Shown one piece after another: positions 1 through 12,424 of a stretch of 64,000 nt of DNA (position 1 is the first letter of the stretch; each line of letters opens with the position of its first letter). Where the stretch lies: NCBI GenBank assembly GCA_963920665.1, contig OY987263.1, positions 26,028,547 through 26,092,546 of the forward strand. Reading direction: 5' to 3'. Source of the stretch: Straminergon stramineum. Taxonomy: Eukaryota; Streptophyta; Bryopsida; Hypnales; Calliergonaceae. The notes beneath the pieces were generated by a model. The model had not been told where the DNA came from. It did not search any database and was given only the letters and a program-made list of their open reading frames with translations. The position numbers and the translations under genes were made by a program.

Positions 1-255
1 TGGGCAGTTGTTAAAAGATTACCGAAAGCCCCGCCTACCACCACCGCTGTTGAAGTGAGGAATGAACCCTCAGTTGCAGAAAAATTCCGGCTGGCATTCG
101 TTGCTAGAGATGAACGCTTGGCTCCCAAGAGAGCCAAAAATGCGAGGCAGAATCAACGACGTGCTGAGAAAGCTTGGTTGAGCTCAGACACGGAGGCCAA
201 GGCTCATGTTTGGGCAGGCATGGCCCGGAAGTCTCTCAAAAATCTTGCATTGTGA
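1..255 (+). CDS. 3' end of an unidentified gene (C-terminal exon)
   Basis: Frame 1 is open from the first base to a TGA at 253-255 and gives 84 residues without a clear start, so this is the last exon, or part of it, of a gene that begins left of the window. The GTG at 55 is not a credible start because the frame is open upstream of it. The peptide is basic and helix-forming, rich in Lys, Arg, Ala and Glu (for example RLAFVARDERLAPKRAKNAR), and ends MARKSLKNLAL. Codon use and GC content are higher than in the flank, which turns AT-rich right after the stop. I do not recognise the family. A nucleic-acid-binding or coiled-coil tail would fit the composition, but that is inference only. Confidence 0.55.
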   Translation, partial: WAVVKRLPKAPPTTTAVEVRNEPSVAEKFRLAFVARDERLAPKRAKNARQNQRRAEKAWLSSDTEAKAHVWAGMARKSLKNLAL

Positions 256-912
256 TCGACTGTACTCTCCTTATTCTAGTATGTAAATTCTTGGGCATTT
301 CATCTCAATTCAGATATACCTTACTGGACAATCCTTGTCCACTTTTCTATCCCTCCCTTCTCATATTGGCGATGTTTTGTGAATCTACTTGTGAAGTAGG
401 ATTTATCAAGGATATTTTGCAAAAGTCACCTCTGAAGTTGTGCATTGGTTAAGAGATTATCTCATACGTCTGGGGGAGCAGATATTGTGAATTCCGATTC
501 GCAAGCTACAAGGACAGCCTCTGCAGTAGCTGCTTATTACATTCATATGGCAATTTGAGGGAGACTTAAACTCACTTTTTTGATGTGTGTATTCTTTGGA
601 ATAATTTTATAATAATACACGTTTGTAAGCTTTTCAAACTGAATTAAATTATTGTAAAGAGGTGAAATTTCAAAGGGTCGGATGAGGAATTTCATAATCT
701 ATTCAAAGAAACTATGAAAATACAACAATTCCTCAAATTGACATTTGTGTCATTTTCCTATTTTAATCCTAAATGTCCAACAATCCAAAGCGAACTAATT
801 GTTTGATACAATTTGGAACTTTTTGTTTGTTTAAAATGAAAGGCTTCAATATAATTGAAAAGATTTATTTGCCAAATTAAAACACCAAAACCAATACTTT
901 CAATAGAGGTCA
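256..912. other. 3' flank and AT-rich intergenic DNA
   Basis: This is the downstream flank of the left-edge gene. The small open frame at 174-452 overlaps the real coding end in another frame and has no coding character. No repeat boundary, RNA gene or regulatory motif stands out. Confidence 0.4.
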
Positions 913-916
913 TTAA

Positions 917-1138
917 CCCTTAAAGGATGGATTGGTGACCATGGAAATTAGCCATTTTGGAATTGTGTGACATCATCCACTTTATAAAAACCAAAAATAT
1001 TCATTGGGAGTCAATCTATTGTAGAAGATCTCCCCTTTCCATCCCTAATTCTGAGGATGAATAGTTGCAATTCTGTCCTACAGAGGAGAATTCCTTGACG
1101 TTCATCGGACAAAAAACGTCCACCGCATCGTTTAGGGG
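917..1138. repeat. TTAA-flanked inverted-repeat element, about 222 bp
   Basis: The element is flanked by TTAA at 913-916 and 1139-1142. Its ends are short imperfect inverted repeats: CCCTTAAAGGATG on the left, and on the right the complement of CCCCTAAACGATG. It has no coding capacity. The right half (about 1024-1138) resembles 32820-32935, a second degraded copy. It fits the TTAA family described at 33599-34497. Confidence 0.5.
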
Positions 1139-1142
1139 TTAA

Positions 1143-1845
1143 AAGATAATTTTTTGAATTAAACCAATCAATCTTTAGACTAATTGAGGTGAAACACATT
1201 GGCATGCATGAACCATAAAATATTTACAAAGAATACATTTGAAAGTCTACATTGTACAAATTTTCCTAGATTGTTATGTCAATTTTGTTAGTTCTGGATA
1301 ATGAAAAAATATGTCAAGTTCTGGTATCTAGGGTATTTGACTTCTTCCATCATTCAAAACAAGAACATTTAGTTGGTGAGGGATAAAATAATCATGAAGT
1401 TTTTCAACTTGTCTATCTATTCTTTGCTTGTGAAAAATAATTGATAAACAATTGTCAAAATAATGTTTTCATTATAACATCACTTTTATTCTCATTTATT
1501 TTCTTAGATTATAATAATAATAAATGTACTTTTAAGTTTCAAAAACTATATTATTATTATTATTTTAAAAAATTAATTAGATTGATATGATACAATGAAA
1601 CTTTCGTATTCATTATTATGAGAGAGTATATATCATAATGTATAATTATGACTTTAATTTATGTCTAACTCATAAATAACTCCTCTTTATGTATGAATAC
1701 TAACTACATAATAATAAATAAAATATGAATATCATTCACATATAATTTACTTTAATGAATTATTTTTTGAATTTATTTAACATTTAATATAGAATAAATA
1801 ATATTTTGTGAAAAGTTTCAAAATTTCAAACAACCAAATTTGTAC
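1143..1845. other. AT-rich gene-free stretch
   Basis: Very AT-rich sequence with short ATT/ATA runs (for example 1510-1565). I see no gene, splice-linked exons or clear repeat boundary. Confidence 0.4.
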
Positions 1846-2520
1846 ATTGACCCTTGAGTGCCCTATGGGACCAAAAATGTCATCATGTAGTTTGGAAGTC
1901 CAATTTGAAGTGTTGTAACTTTTGCATCCAATGTTTTAATTCAATAAAACTTGTTGGCAAATTTGTGCTCTCTTCAAGTTGTGTACTAGAATTTTTAAAT
2001 CAATCCAAGATGTACTAATCTTTGAAATCCATTCAAAGTTCACAAGGTCAATTTGAGTTCACTAAACTACATTTTAATGGATGCAACTTTGGGGACTTGT
2101 ATCTCCTTCATCCAAATTTTTTTTCAAAATTTTTTGTTGGGTTATACTCTCCTTGAAGTCTAGTTATTGTGGTAAATTGTTCATGTCAACCCAAGTATTT
2201 TTGAGTGTTTAAGAGCAATTCAAAGTTCAAATCCAAACATTTGTGGATTATGGTGAACTTTGGTGGCTTGTTTCTTCTTCATATAGTGTCCATTTCCACT
2301 ATATAAAAAAGAGAGTTGTGCATACTAGTCTAGTTTATATAGCTAAAATTCCATGTATATCCAAAAAGTTGTAAGTGACTGAGAAGTATTTTAGGAGGAG
2401 GTTTTTTCAACTTTTCTTGCTAAGTTTTGACATTTCAAAGCTACAATGAATCAATTGAATGATGTTTTCTTGTAACAAGGTATTTGTATGTTGGTTTTGA
2501 AACACTTTGTAGTTGAAAGT
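1846..2520. repeat. Dispersed repeat, inverted relative of 41960-42655
   Basis: Read on the plus strand this segment matches the reverse complement of 41960-42655 over most of its length. Shared landmarks include the run about GAGTTCACTAAACTACATTT (2055-2080 here) and the match around CCTTGAAGTCTAGTTATTGT (2151-2170). The left end, starting CCCTTGAGTGCC, corresponds to the degenerate CCCCTAAGCACC terminus of the other copy, so this appears to be an old, longer member of the TTAA-terminal family. No coding frame is visible. Confidence 0.6.
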
Positions 2521-3342
2521 TTTTTTCATTTGAGTAGGTTTAGAAATCAAATTTTACCTCCAAATGTATTGCTAGGAAAATTTCATCATCTTTTTTCAAC
2601 AATAAAACATTATAATCTTGCAATCTATCGTAGCTTCCTAGTAGCTTGGGAAGCTTTCTACCTAATAATGAATTAAAGTACAAAAAAAATTTAGGCAACC
2701 CAAAAAATAATTCATTAAAATAAGACAATTTTAAAACATAATTAAAATAAATTAGGCATTCATCCAAGTTGTTCGTATGATTTTTGGATGGTTGCTACTA
2801 CTTTCATGAAAGGCATCCACATTTACATGAACCCTTATCTTCACCTCTAATCCCTAAACTCTCTACTTTGTGTCTCAAGGTTTTGTAAAGTGTCAGAGTT
2901 TGTTGTGAGTGAGAGATTTGCAACTCAAATCGAGGTTGGAGGGTTGTATTGGGTAATTGGAGCTTCACATTAGATTAATGCTTGTCGATATAATTTGAGA
3001 TGCCATTACTCATATTCATGCCAACTTCAGAACACAAATCACATGCTAATATGTTAGATTACAACATATGTGAGTTGAATTTTTGTGAATTAGGCAATCC
3101 TTCAGTATATATGTTTTTTTCTTAGGCAAACTAGTCAAGTTAGTAATTTTCCAAAAATTTAGGCACCCTTTTCATCATTTATTTTTTGCCTAAGTTGCTA
3201 GGAAGCTACTATGTGTGGCCAAATGACTCCAAATTTGATTCTTGACAACTAAAACACATATACTAAGAGACTATACACTTCAGATTTATATACCTTAGTG
3301 ACATTCAGATCTATAACACTTCAAAAGCAATGATGTTTTTAG
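2521..3342. other. AT-rich gene-free stretch
   Basis: Overlapping short open frames on both strands (2488-2676 and 2540-2767) have AT-biased, low-complexity composition and no recognisable domain. Nothing supportable as a gene was seen. Confidence 0.35.
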
Positions 3343-3929
3343 CCCCTAAATGTCCAATTTCATCTCCAAAATTGACAATTTGAGAAAAAGCATTACAAAG
3401 TGCTATTTGGAAGCATATTTTGGAATTGGTGTAGAAATAAAAGTTGTAGATTCCATCCATATAGTTAGATTCACCAATGCTATTACCAATTTTTTTCTAT
3501 AAATTTTGAAAAAGAAATTCCAAAATTCCTTCAAAATTCGATTGCAAGCAAAATATTATCATTTTCTGGGTAAAATTTATTTGAATGGTTTTGAAATGAG
3601 GTTCTCTCCACATGGTGATTTTATGAAATTTTTGTGTTCTTCCTATCTCTGACCTCATTTTGGTAAATCCAATTTTGAACTAGAGTCAATGCAATTTGAC
3701 CACTTGACATACTTACACATTCGTAATTTTAGAAAAATATGTATTCTAGTAACACCAAATCCAACCCTTAGATAGGACAACAACTTGATAACATATGTCC
3801 ACAAATTAGAATAACTTTCATCTAAGTAGTTAGGAAGATGAAACTTGAGATTCAATCTATTCATCGTCCAAAAAATGGATGTCAGAGCATTTTGGGGTTA
3901 AACTAGAAAAGGTGGTGGGCATTTAGGGG
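3343..3929. repeat. TTAA-type inverted-repeat element, about 587 bp
   Basis: The left terminus CCCCTAAATGTCC follows TTAG (3339-3342). The right terminus reads, as its complement, CCCCTAAATGCCC and is followed by TTAA (3930-3933). A second similar terminus, followed by TTAA at 3898-3901, lies just inside the right end, suggesting two overlapping insertions or an internal duplication. The interior is AT-rich and non-coding; the open frame at 3655-3864 has no coding character. Confidence 0.5.
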
Positions 3930-3933
3930 TTAA

Positions 3934-6900
3934 CTCAAAAAGGACCAAACTTTTAAATTTTGAACAACGAATAAGCACAAACACATCCTAAGCATGCAAA
4001 AATTCATTTTTTTCATTCATCAAATTCTTTGAAGATTGTTGTGTTAGTTCTTTAATATTTATAAGATATATATTCTTAATATTTTGCTTTGCAAATATTC
4101 TATAATTCAAAGAGTACTTGCGGGTCTGACTTCAAAAAATAGATTCTTCAATTCAAAAAATGACTCTTAAAAAATGACTTGAATAAAAATAAATAAACTG
4201 AAAACCTTCAAAAATCATTAAAAATTAGACATTGACATCAAAAATTTAGAGGGGGGAAATTCTTGTTAACAATCACAAATATTCCTTCTAAAGTCAATTT
4301 TAGAAGGAATTTCAAATTTTAGATTTAAGTATCATTGAAAATTTGGACTAAACACTAGTTCTATAGGGGGCAATTGTACCTACAATAGAAGGGATTTAGC
4401 TACATGGGAAGACTACAAGTTTTACAAGTTCTTGGATTGTGAGAACTCAGGGCCAACAATTGGTTGGCGTGGCCATGCGACATCCATGTTAGATATTAGT
4501 AATTAAATATTTTTAAATTATGGCCAACTTTGGCTATTTTCCAACCTAAAACAACCTTCCAAGGTTGTTGAATCTCTTCTAATATTCTAATTCTCTTATA
4601 TTTGAATATTTGCATATAATTATCTCCAATGAAGAAAATACTTAAACAAACTACTTGTACCTTGTATACTTTTTGAATTTTCTTTGTTATGGGTTTTTCA
4701 AAAAATTTAAATTAATGGTTGAAATATTCATAATTTAAATTTTTATTATTTTTAATAAGAAAATTATAGTTTTAGAAAGCATTGCATTAAATTTTTTTAG
4801 TTTAGACATCTAATGATACAAAAGCTCTATGAAAGACTATCTTAATCTAGTCTTATCTTTCACATTATTTCAAATTTTTCATATAATATTGTGTTAAACT
4901 TCACACATTTCATTGCATGTAAGAAGGTCACCATACATATCTAACTAATTTTTTCTCTCATTATGGTGTAATGGATCACATAATTAATGTCTAACATTAT
5001 TTTTTTAATATTAAGTATCATTTATATTATGTTATTAGTTCCCATGACATTATTTGATTGTATGTTGATGGTTCTCCAATAGTCAAAAGAAAGAAGTGGA
5101 ACAATTTGTCTTTTGTTACTAGAGAAAAATTTAACAAATAAGTTTCTAATTTTAACATATTATTTGGTATATGTTAGATCAAAGAAAACAATTACAAACT
5201 TTGATGATTGCCAAAGACACCCATTGGCTTGATCACATTGTTGAATTGTAATGTTATGTATAATAAACCATTATATTAGTTGATGTGAGTGCTATACTTA
5301 AATCATGTCAATCTCTTTGTTAGTCTATCATTCTTGTATTATCTTTGTAACATGCCAATTTCTTCGTCAATATATCTTTCATTGCAAATTGTAGTATGTT
5401 AGTCTATTTGTAGGTTATCTTTCATTCCAAACTAGAACATGATACAAGTAATTATCTATAATGTCATGTTATGGTGCCCATCACAATTTTCATTGCATGT
5501 TGCATCATAGTATATTAGATTCTTCTACAAGGCAAATTACTATTAATTTTTTCTTTATATCATATTAGGATACATCTTGCATGCTTCATTGTAATTTATG
5601 CTATATTATAAACCAACAATAATAATGTTATAGGACTATTCAACTATAATAAAGTGTTTGGGGTTTTGTACTTCCTTGACAATAAAAACCATGGTTGCTT
5701 ATAGAAAGTAGAAAAGTAGGTGGACAATATCATGAATAGGTTGGCTTTAATTTGTATATGGGGGAGTTTCCTACCCCTATAATATCCTATCCAACTATGT
5801 CAATCAAGTACTTTGTGTGGGAGTATTATTTTTTGCACCAACAATTTGAAATATAATGGACTTAATTTAATTTTGTAGCAATGGCCAATAAGTGATAGTT
5901 TTGAATTATTTTTAAATTTTTAGGGCAATATTTAGGTATAAACTAACTATTTATAATTATTTCCATCAAATGTTTTTAGGTGGATTATGCTAAATTTTTG
6001 TCACAAAAGAGGCAATCACATACCCAATCTTTCAATGCCATTGAACTACTTCTTCCAATCATTGTAAAATTGTTTGAACTACTTCCATGGTTCCACACCA
6101 CAAAAGACAAAAGATTGAAGATTTTAAGAATCACTAGTACAAATATGCCATGTATTGATATGGGTTTGTATTAATTTTGTATTAGATTAATTCATTCAAC
6201 ACAATTTGTGTTAGCTTTAACTAAGATTTAGTACAAAATGATTAGAACCTATGTAGATATGAATTGGTGAATAGTCTTCTAAATCCAAGATTGACAATTC
6301 TTATTTAAGCTTGGCACCCCATCATTGTCCTTTGCTATGTGCAACAATTGTTGTTGATCTTAAGTGACCTTCCATTTCTTCATGTTTGTTGTTGTTAATC
6401 GATCTTAGACAAGCTAGTTGGAAGTCATATTATCTATTATAACAACTTCAACTTCACCAATGTCTTTATCTTCCAAATATAGGAAACTCCAAGACATTAG
6501 TCCATGCATCTAAACAATCTATGCAATGTTACCTAGCAGTGCAAGTGTCCTCTAAGGTTGACTTAAATTATGATAGATGTTGCCCAAGCTCCAATAATTT
6601 AGTTACATCTTACCACTTTGCCACAAAATCTAGGACAAAAAAAGATGTGGCATGCAAGTAATTCTCATAGTTGTTTGGAAAACTTAAAGAAACCCATACT
6701 CCAAACTTTGCAACGTAGGTGATGTCTAATACTTTAGCATGATTGAATTGCATTGAAGCGCATACTCAGGCCACATCAACTAATTTTCTTGCCCTTAATG
6801 ATTTCTAGAATCTTTGGTCCCTAGTAGTTTGCTAATAGTTGTTTTCATCCAAAGTTAAACACTTGAACAATAACTTCAATCACCATTAGTTGCATCCTTC

Positions 6901-9041
6901 CAAGATTGGGTTAACTTACACACACCATCAAATATTATATACATTTTTGAAGAGACTCCCAAAATCTTGAACATCATAACATCATCTAACAACATATATA
7001 GGTTTCAAAAAACTTTAGAAGGTAAAAAAATATAAGCAAGAATTATCCTTAGTATAGGTCATTGCAAGAAACACCTGCGCTTTTTGTCTCAAAACGGCCT
7101 ATTTCAATGAATATTGTGATTTTTGGAATAATTTTTTAAAATGAAATAAAATATGGATAATTTTTAAAGCATAGAAATTTTTATGTCTTTAAAAATTTAG
7201 ACCTAAACAAATTTATCTCTAAACTTTATGCACAAAAAATGCACGATGGAAAATGCCAAGAAAATGGACATTTTGATGTTTGACTTTTAGAACCAAAAAA
7301 AAATCCTAACTTAAAGTTTCTCCTTTTCAACCATTTTCATCTTTGGAAAAAAATTGTGTTCTTTGCACTTATACAAAAAGAGTGCATTTTGAGCACAAGA
7401 GAAAAGATGGATAATTTACTGTTTTTAGAAAATCTCTTCTTGGCTTGTGTAAATTTTGTAGAAGCCCTTGTCTGGGGTCCATGTATCCCAATTTTGAGCA
7501 TCAAATTTGCATTTTGTCTCAAAAATAATATTACCCACCCCACCCCCTCCCAAATGATCTTGGTAGTCATCTAATTGGAGGCTATTTTAAAATAGTAAAA
7601 TTTTTAAATGAAAAAAAATTATTCAATGTTGACAACTACCACAAAAATTATGAACAAAAAAACACTTGTTCAAGGCCAAAGGGACAAAAAAAGGACAAGT
7701 GTTACTTGCTATCACTTGCATGTGCTATGAAAATTAGGCCACCTCATCCTTAATTATGTAATATTGTTGTGGACACTAAGCCTCCAATGGATGATAGAAG
7801 ATCCTTCTAAGTAAGACAAAGGTGCATATGTTCATCCTTGAAATTTTGTGTGGAAAAGAGAGGTCTTGGACAATAGTTTTACCTCCAATGAATGTTGTTG
7901 GGATTTTTTAAGCAAATGATTCACGGGGTACCAAAAAAGACTATTTCTACAATGATCAATCCAATGTTCCAAGGGTAAATATTTCTTCCTATATAAGAAT
8001 TTATTTGGGCTCTATTCATGTTTAAATTGGCCCCGTTACAACTCATACAACTGGTAAATAATAATAATGTTATATGATTTATTGACAAGAGAATGTAATA
8101 CCTAGAATCTTAGCCTTGAATGCAATATAAAACATTGTTAACCAATCTAAACCATTCCTCCTTAGAGATTGGAATAATCCCTTTAGATTCCTCATAGTAA
8201 ATTTAGTCCGACCCCTTAAGTTCTTTCATGTTTAGAGTCCCAAAATTGCTTAAAAATATTAATCTCTAAAGTAAGGCTAAAATCTTCATCTCTATTTATT
8301 TTTTAACAAATTCAACAGCCATAGGATCCTTTAGTTAACTTGTTAGATTATACCCTCCTAAAATCTCAGAAAATAAAAACCTTACCAATTTCAAGGTCAC
8401 AATACTTGGATTTTTAAAAAGAAGTATTTTGAATTCTTCCCATATGGTTAGATTTCATCTTTCAAACATTTTATCCAAAAATTTGTAGATCCTACAACTT
8501 GCAACTCTCCATAATATGTTGAAGAAATAAGTTGGAAATACATATAAAAAATTTCAAATAAATAAATAAATTCATATTCATGCTAGAGAAAATAGTAAGT
8601 AGAAAGAAAGTGAAGAATGAATTGAAAAACGTCAATCCCAATGGTTGCAATGTTGTAATAAACAATGTGCAAAGAATCATTGGATGGCTAGGAAGTTGCA
8701 TAGAGCCATTGACTAGTTGGAGAATCTTGTTTTCTAGAGGAGCAAAAAGGACCCCTTTAGTGCTTGGGATATTTTTTGAGTTTTATGAGCCATTTTCCTT
8801 TAATTTCCATATTGAATTGTTTTTTCAAGTACCATGTCTACTTATTTTCACTATTTTTTACTTTAAATAAAACAATTATAAATTTTTCAACCATTTTTTG
8901 GCCAATGTTTTCAAATTTCAACATGTTTTTTTCCCAATTACAACTGATTTTTCCCAATTCCACCAACTAATTTGGATCTAGCCTCTATTTTTTCCAAAAC
9001 ACGAGCCCCTCTCTAGTGTTGGTTAATAATGTCTTATGATA
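3934..9041. other. Gene-free AT-rich region
   Basis: About 5 kb without a credible gene. Short open frames (for example 5980-6174, 7337-7574 on both strands, 8492-8970) are AT-driven, overlap each other on opposite strands and show no motifs. Some stretches look like very old copies of the AT-rich dispersed repeats but I cannot set boundaries. Confidence 0.4.
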
Positions 9042-9295
9042 TACACTAAATAGTGAGATTAGGTTGCCTTAACAATTAGGTTGCCTTACCCCAAGAAAAT
9101 TACAATACAAGCAATCAAAGTCAATTAATATTGCTACAAATATTTCCATTTGTACATGTGGAGGTTTATGAATCCCAATTACAACAATATCTAATTCAAA
9201 AGTAGTGCATTCTTGTACAATAGCAGTAAATATTTATATTGTGTCAAATGTCGAGAAATTAGTGTGGGGCTACCTAATTTCACTATTTAGTGTAG
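9042..9295. mobile_element. MITE, CTACACTAAATAGTG family, copy 1
   Basis: This is a 254-bp non-coding element. Its left end reads TACACTAAATAGTGAGATTA, and the right end is the inverted complement (CACTATTTAGTGTAG). The interior matches the copies at 14929-15183 (inverted orientation) and 51732-51965, including a shared middle with CATTTGTACA and a conserved gap between GGTTGCC repeats. No target-site duplication could be defined. The TIR and small size mark a miniature inverted-repeat element. Confidence 0.8.
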
Positions 9296-9301
9296 TTCTA
9301 T

Positions 9302-9601
9302 TTGCATGGCCACTGTAAGTATTGTACATTGACGGCTCTTCAGCTTTTCAAGGAAAAGGACCCTTCTAACATTCCATTCAGCGTATTTATGAGAGCTTTG
9401 GAGTTTGGGAACTTCGTCTTTAATTTTCCTGCAATCCCCGGCATGTTCAAACAGATTAATTTTGCAGGTACCTACTCTTCAGTCATTGCTTCAATTTATA
9501 TTAGAATTACAGTACTTTTGTTTGTTTGTTTGATTGTGTTTTATTCTCTGGTTTCAAAATTCAATTCATTTTCAATTTCACTTGTTCATAATACAATTTA
9601 G
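9302..9601 (+). other. Orphan coding-like patch directly beside a MITE
   Basis: A 99-codon open frame begins 7 bp after the MITE. Its first half (9320-9467) has higher GC and a protein-like composition (LQLFKEKDPSNIPFSVFMR). The second half is hydrophobic and AT-rich, as expected for intron or non-coding sequence. A possible acceptor (TTCAG) precedes CTTTTCAAGG, so this may be one old exon. I considered a GAPDH fragment because of the EKDPSNIP string, but the following residues do not fit. Family unknown. Confidence 0.2.
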
Positions 9602-10763
9602 GAAACAATGTTGCAAGTTATTTATGTGTGACTCGAATACCACTTGTGTAAAATCAAAGCTCTCACTAAAATATGTTTGAAAATAGCTCACATCTTACAT
9701 GTATAGACTCATTACAAAGCCTAAATTAGATCAAGTTTGCAATTCGATAGTCAATCATTGAGCCTACCAATAGAACAATGAAATCGGTGAAGATGATAGT
9801 TTATATTTTTATGTATATGAAGCACAAACAAATTTTACCTTCAATCATCTAAATAGTGGATTTCTCTTATCTATGGTTATTTATTATTCATTGAGACTAC
9901 AAAGAAAGGGACCTTTAATAAATCTATAAATTCATATTCTTGTTTGAATAAATTAGGTAGTTAGATTGGATGTACTGCAAATGAAGGCCTGATCTTACAA
10001 AATATGTATGTAGAGGTGCATGGCATGAGGTTGACATTAAAAGTTAAAATCAACTCTCATGGTTTGAACAAGTGTCAAATTCCAATTGGCTTAAGGATTT
10101 TCATTAAATTGTATCCTATCTTTGATTCAATTACCAATCCAATATTTGATGTAATATAGTCACATTAAAAAAACTAAAAACACAAAATGAACCTCAATCT
10201 TGATCAACACATTACCAACTACCAAGTTACGAATGGCCTATTATAAGTTTGTAATATTTGTTTGTACAACTCATTCCATCAAGCACCATACAAAATACTA
10301 TCATTTGTTCAATGCTTTATCAACCATTGATTCACTATCCATGAATATTGAATTTTTTGACACCCATCTTTTAAATCATCTATAGCAATTGCTTAAAAAT
10401 TATAATCCCCTTTCCTTGAGCCCTCGTAAAAAGGTCAACACTACTCTAACTTCAATTTTTTTGAGATCCTATCTATACAAACAAATTTTCAGTTGCCACG
10501 CAAACAATTTGTAACCAAACACTCATAGTGAAATGTCTAACAACTATACATAGTAGTAGTTTTTTGTATATTGACAATCAACACCTATCTTCTCATGCTT
10601 AGCAAGACGTCTTTTGCACCACAAATATAATAATTGCGTACTTCATTCCATACATTTATGCTCTTAGTTATATATCTTGCATTAAACTAATTAATTATTC
10701 TCATACTATTCCCCATTCACTTTCCAACAGATTGTACAATAGAGCCTCTCTGAAGTAATAAAT

Positions 10764-10938
10764 TCTCTAAGGTACTATTGATTGCTCAGTCCTAGTATGG
10801 ACTGCATATGAACGTCATTAATCGGCAATGACCTTCTCCTATGTAATGACATCTTTAAGGTACTATTGATTGCCCAGTCCTGCCTTGGGCTACATACAAA
10901 TGTCATTCATGCAAGTAGCCTCCCTAATGTAATATAAA
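10764..10938. repeat. Tandem duplication, two units of about 88 bp
   Basis: Units 10764-10851 and 10852-10938 share AAGGTACTATTGATTG followed by CCAGTCCT or TCAGTCCT, CATATGAACGTCATT versus CATACAAATGTCATT, and CTATGTAATG versus CTAATGTAAT. The divergence suggests an old local duplication. It is non-coding. Confidence 0.7.
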
Positions 10939-11234
10939 CCGTCTCTTGGCCTTATTACTTAAGAGATGTTCAAACTTTTGTACCATTTACCAAACAAGAC
11001 TACAATTGAATTAATTAGTTTCATCCAAGTAATTCAATTATCAAATTTCTTTTGCTCAACAAATGTTCATCCAACTAACTTCATTTCACATTTCCATTGC
11101 ATTGATATATCAACAACATTCACTAAATCATATTATTGTGGAGAAGCCAAAAACCAACCTAAATACCATACCATATGATTTTTACTTTTGCAATGTTGTA
11201 ACAATTCAAGCACTCATATCTCAATTTCCATTAA

Positions 11235-11305
11235 CCCCTGAAGGACTAGGGGTGCAAAATACAATGTTGCAGAAGCCACATGTTGGCCTTGTGGTTCTTT
11301 AGGGG
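11235..11305. mobile_element. Very small TTAA-flanked element, 71 bp
   Basis: The element lies between TTAA at 11231-11234 and TTAA at 11306-11309. It starts CCCCTGAAGGAC and ends CCACAAGG...CCCCTAAAG-type sequence in inverted orientation (right end GTTCTTTAGGGG). It is the shortest member of the TTAA family in the window and has essentially no interior. Confidence 0.6.
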
Positions 11306-11307
11306 TT

Positions 11308-11545
11308 AAGGTGGGCACCCCCAAAATGCACCCTGTCTAAGATTACCAGATGTCATCACTCTATGTAAATCTCCAAAATCAATATGTACCTATGATTGTT
11401 GAAGAAACGATTTTGAAACATCTATCAAAAAATGCTTAGAGCCTTCGTACAATAACTTTTGCATAAGCTATGCACATGTCTCTGAACCTCCTTTCACTTG
11501 CAAACAAGAAAAATATGAAATTTTGAACAGTCTGCATGTACATGT
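11308..11545. repeat. AAGGTGGGTACCC-family repeat, right end not found
   Basis: It begins AAGGTGGGCACCCCCAAAA immediately at the TTAA element. The interior (TGTCATCACTCTATGTA, CTCCAAAATCAATATG, CTTTCACTTGCAAACAAGA) matches the copies at 25861-26142 and 62865-63140. The right terminal repeat is missing or lost, so this copy is truncated. Confidence 0.6.
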
Positions 11546-12424
11546 ATAATTGTAGGACTTTACAAGTGTAGATCGAATGTCCATCTACATTCAATCTGAG
11601 ATCAAGGTCTTATTTGCACCAGGGAGTAGCAGTTGTGGGTGCACTCTGCACATGCAGGTGCACACAACATACACGGCGCAATGCATTGAAGTTGTGCAGA
11701 CCTACTGATTCTCATGGCCAATCACAATTTCTGGAGACCGAAGCTTACCCGCAAAAGACAACCTCGTTGCATGAAACTGATCCCTTACATAACAATGGAT
11801 TATACCGTTTCATGAACAACACTAGATTTCTTCCTGTAAATTTCTCAAATTTCTTGACACACGCAGGATTAGCAGTGAAGCAACTAAGACAAAATGCATG
11901 ATGGGCACCCACGACGTACGTAGGGCACCACCATCGTTATCTCCATGAAGCACCTTACCCTACACACATGATTTAGCACTGCTGCTTAAGGTAGGGTCGA
12001 ATATTAATCCTGTCTCATGAATCACAAATCCACAACCTAACACAAGACCAAATACATCCAATCCACATCATTCCAGTGTGTGCTTTATACCTTGAAGCAA
12101 TTGCATTGCCTGTCTCTGAAGCTCCATTTACTGTCACTACATACTACACATCTATGTCTTCAACAGCAAGTTTAGATTTGGGAGCCTCGATCAATTACAG
12201 GAGTTGACTCAAACAGGCTTGATCTTCTATACAGTCTTCATGCACATTAGCAGTAACTAGCTCACCCTAAAACAACTCATGGATTGCGTCCAAAATAGCT
12301 GGTCCGTAAATTAGAACCTGATCACACAACAATGCAACATTCGCAAATTTCAATCTCCCAACAAGTACACACGACGATAAGTTGATGGACGCTGGCAGTG
12401 ATTTACTCGCTTCAATTCCGAAGG
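11546..12424. other. Downstream flank of the ERF gene
   Basis: This stretch probably contains the 3' untranslated region and terminator of the minus-strand ERF gene that ends at 12425. It is less AT-rich than the surroundings. The 95-codon plus-strand frame at 11614-11901 begins with a Cys-rich stretch (ALCTCRCTQHTRR) but has no recognisable domain and I do not call it a gene. No clear polyadenylation motif can be singled out. Confidence 0.4.

Noticed and set aside
9338..9380. GAPDH-like string FKEKDPSNIP
   Set aside because: The residues that follow do not match GAPDH in any frame, so the short similarity is probably chance.
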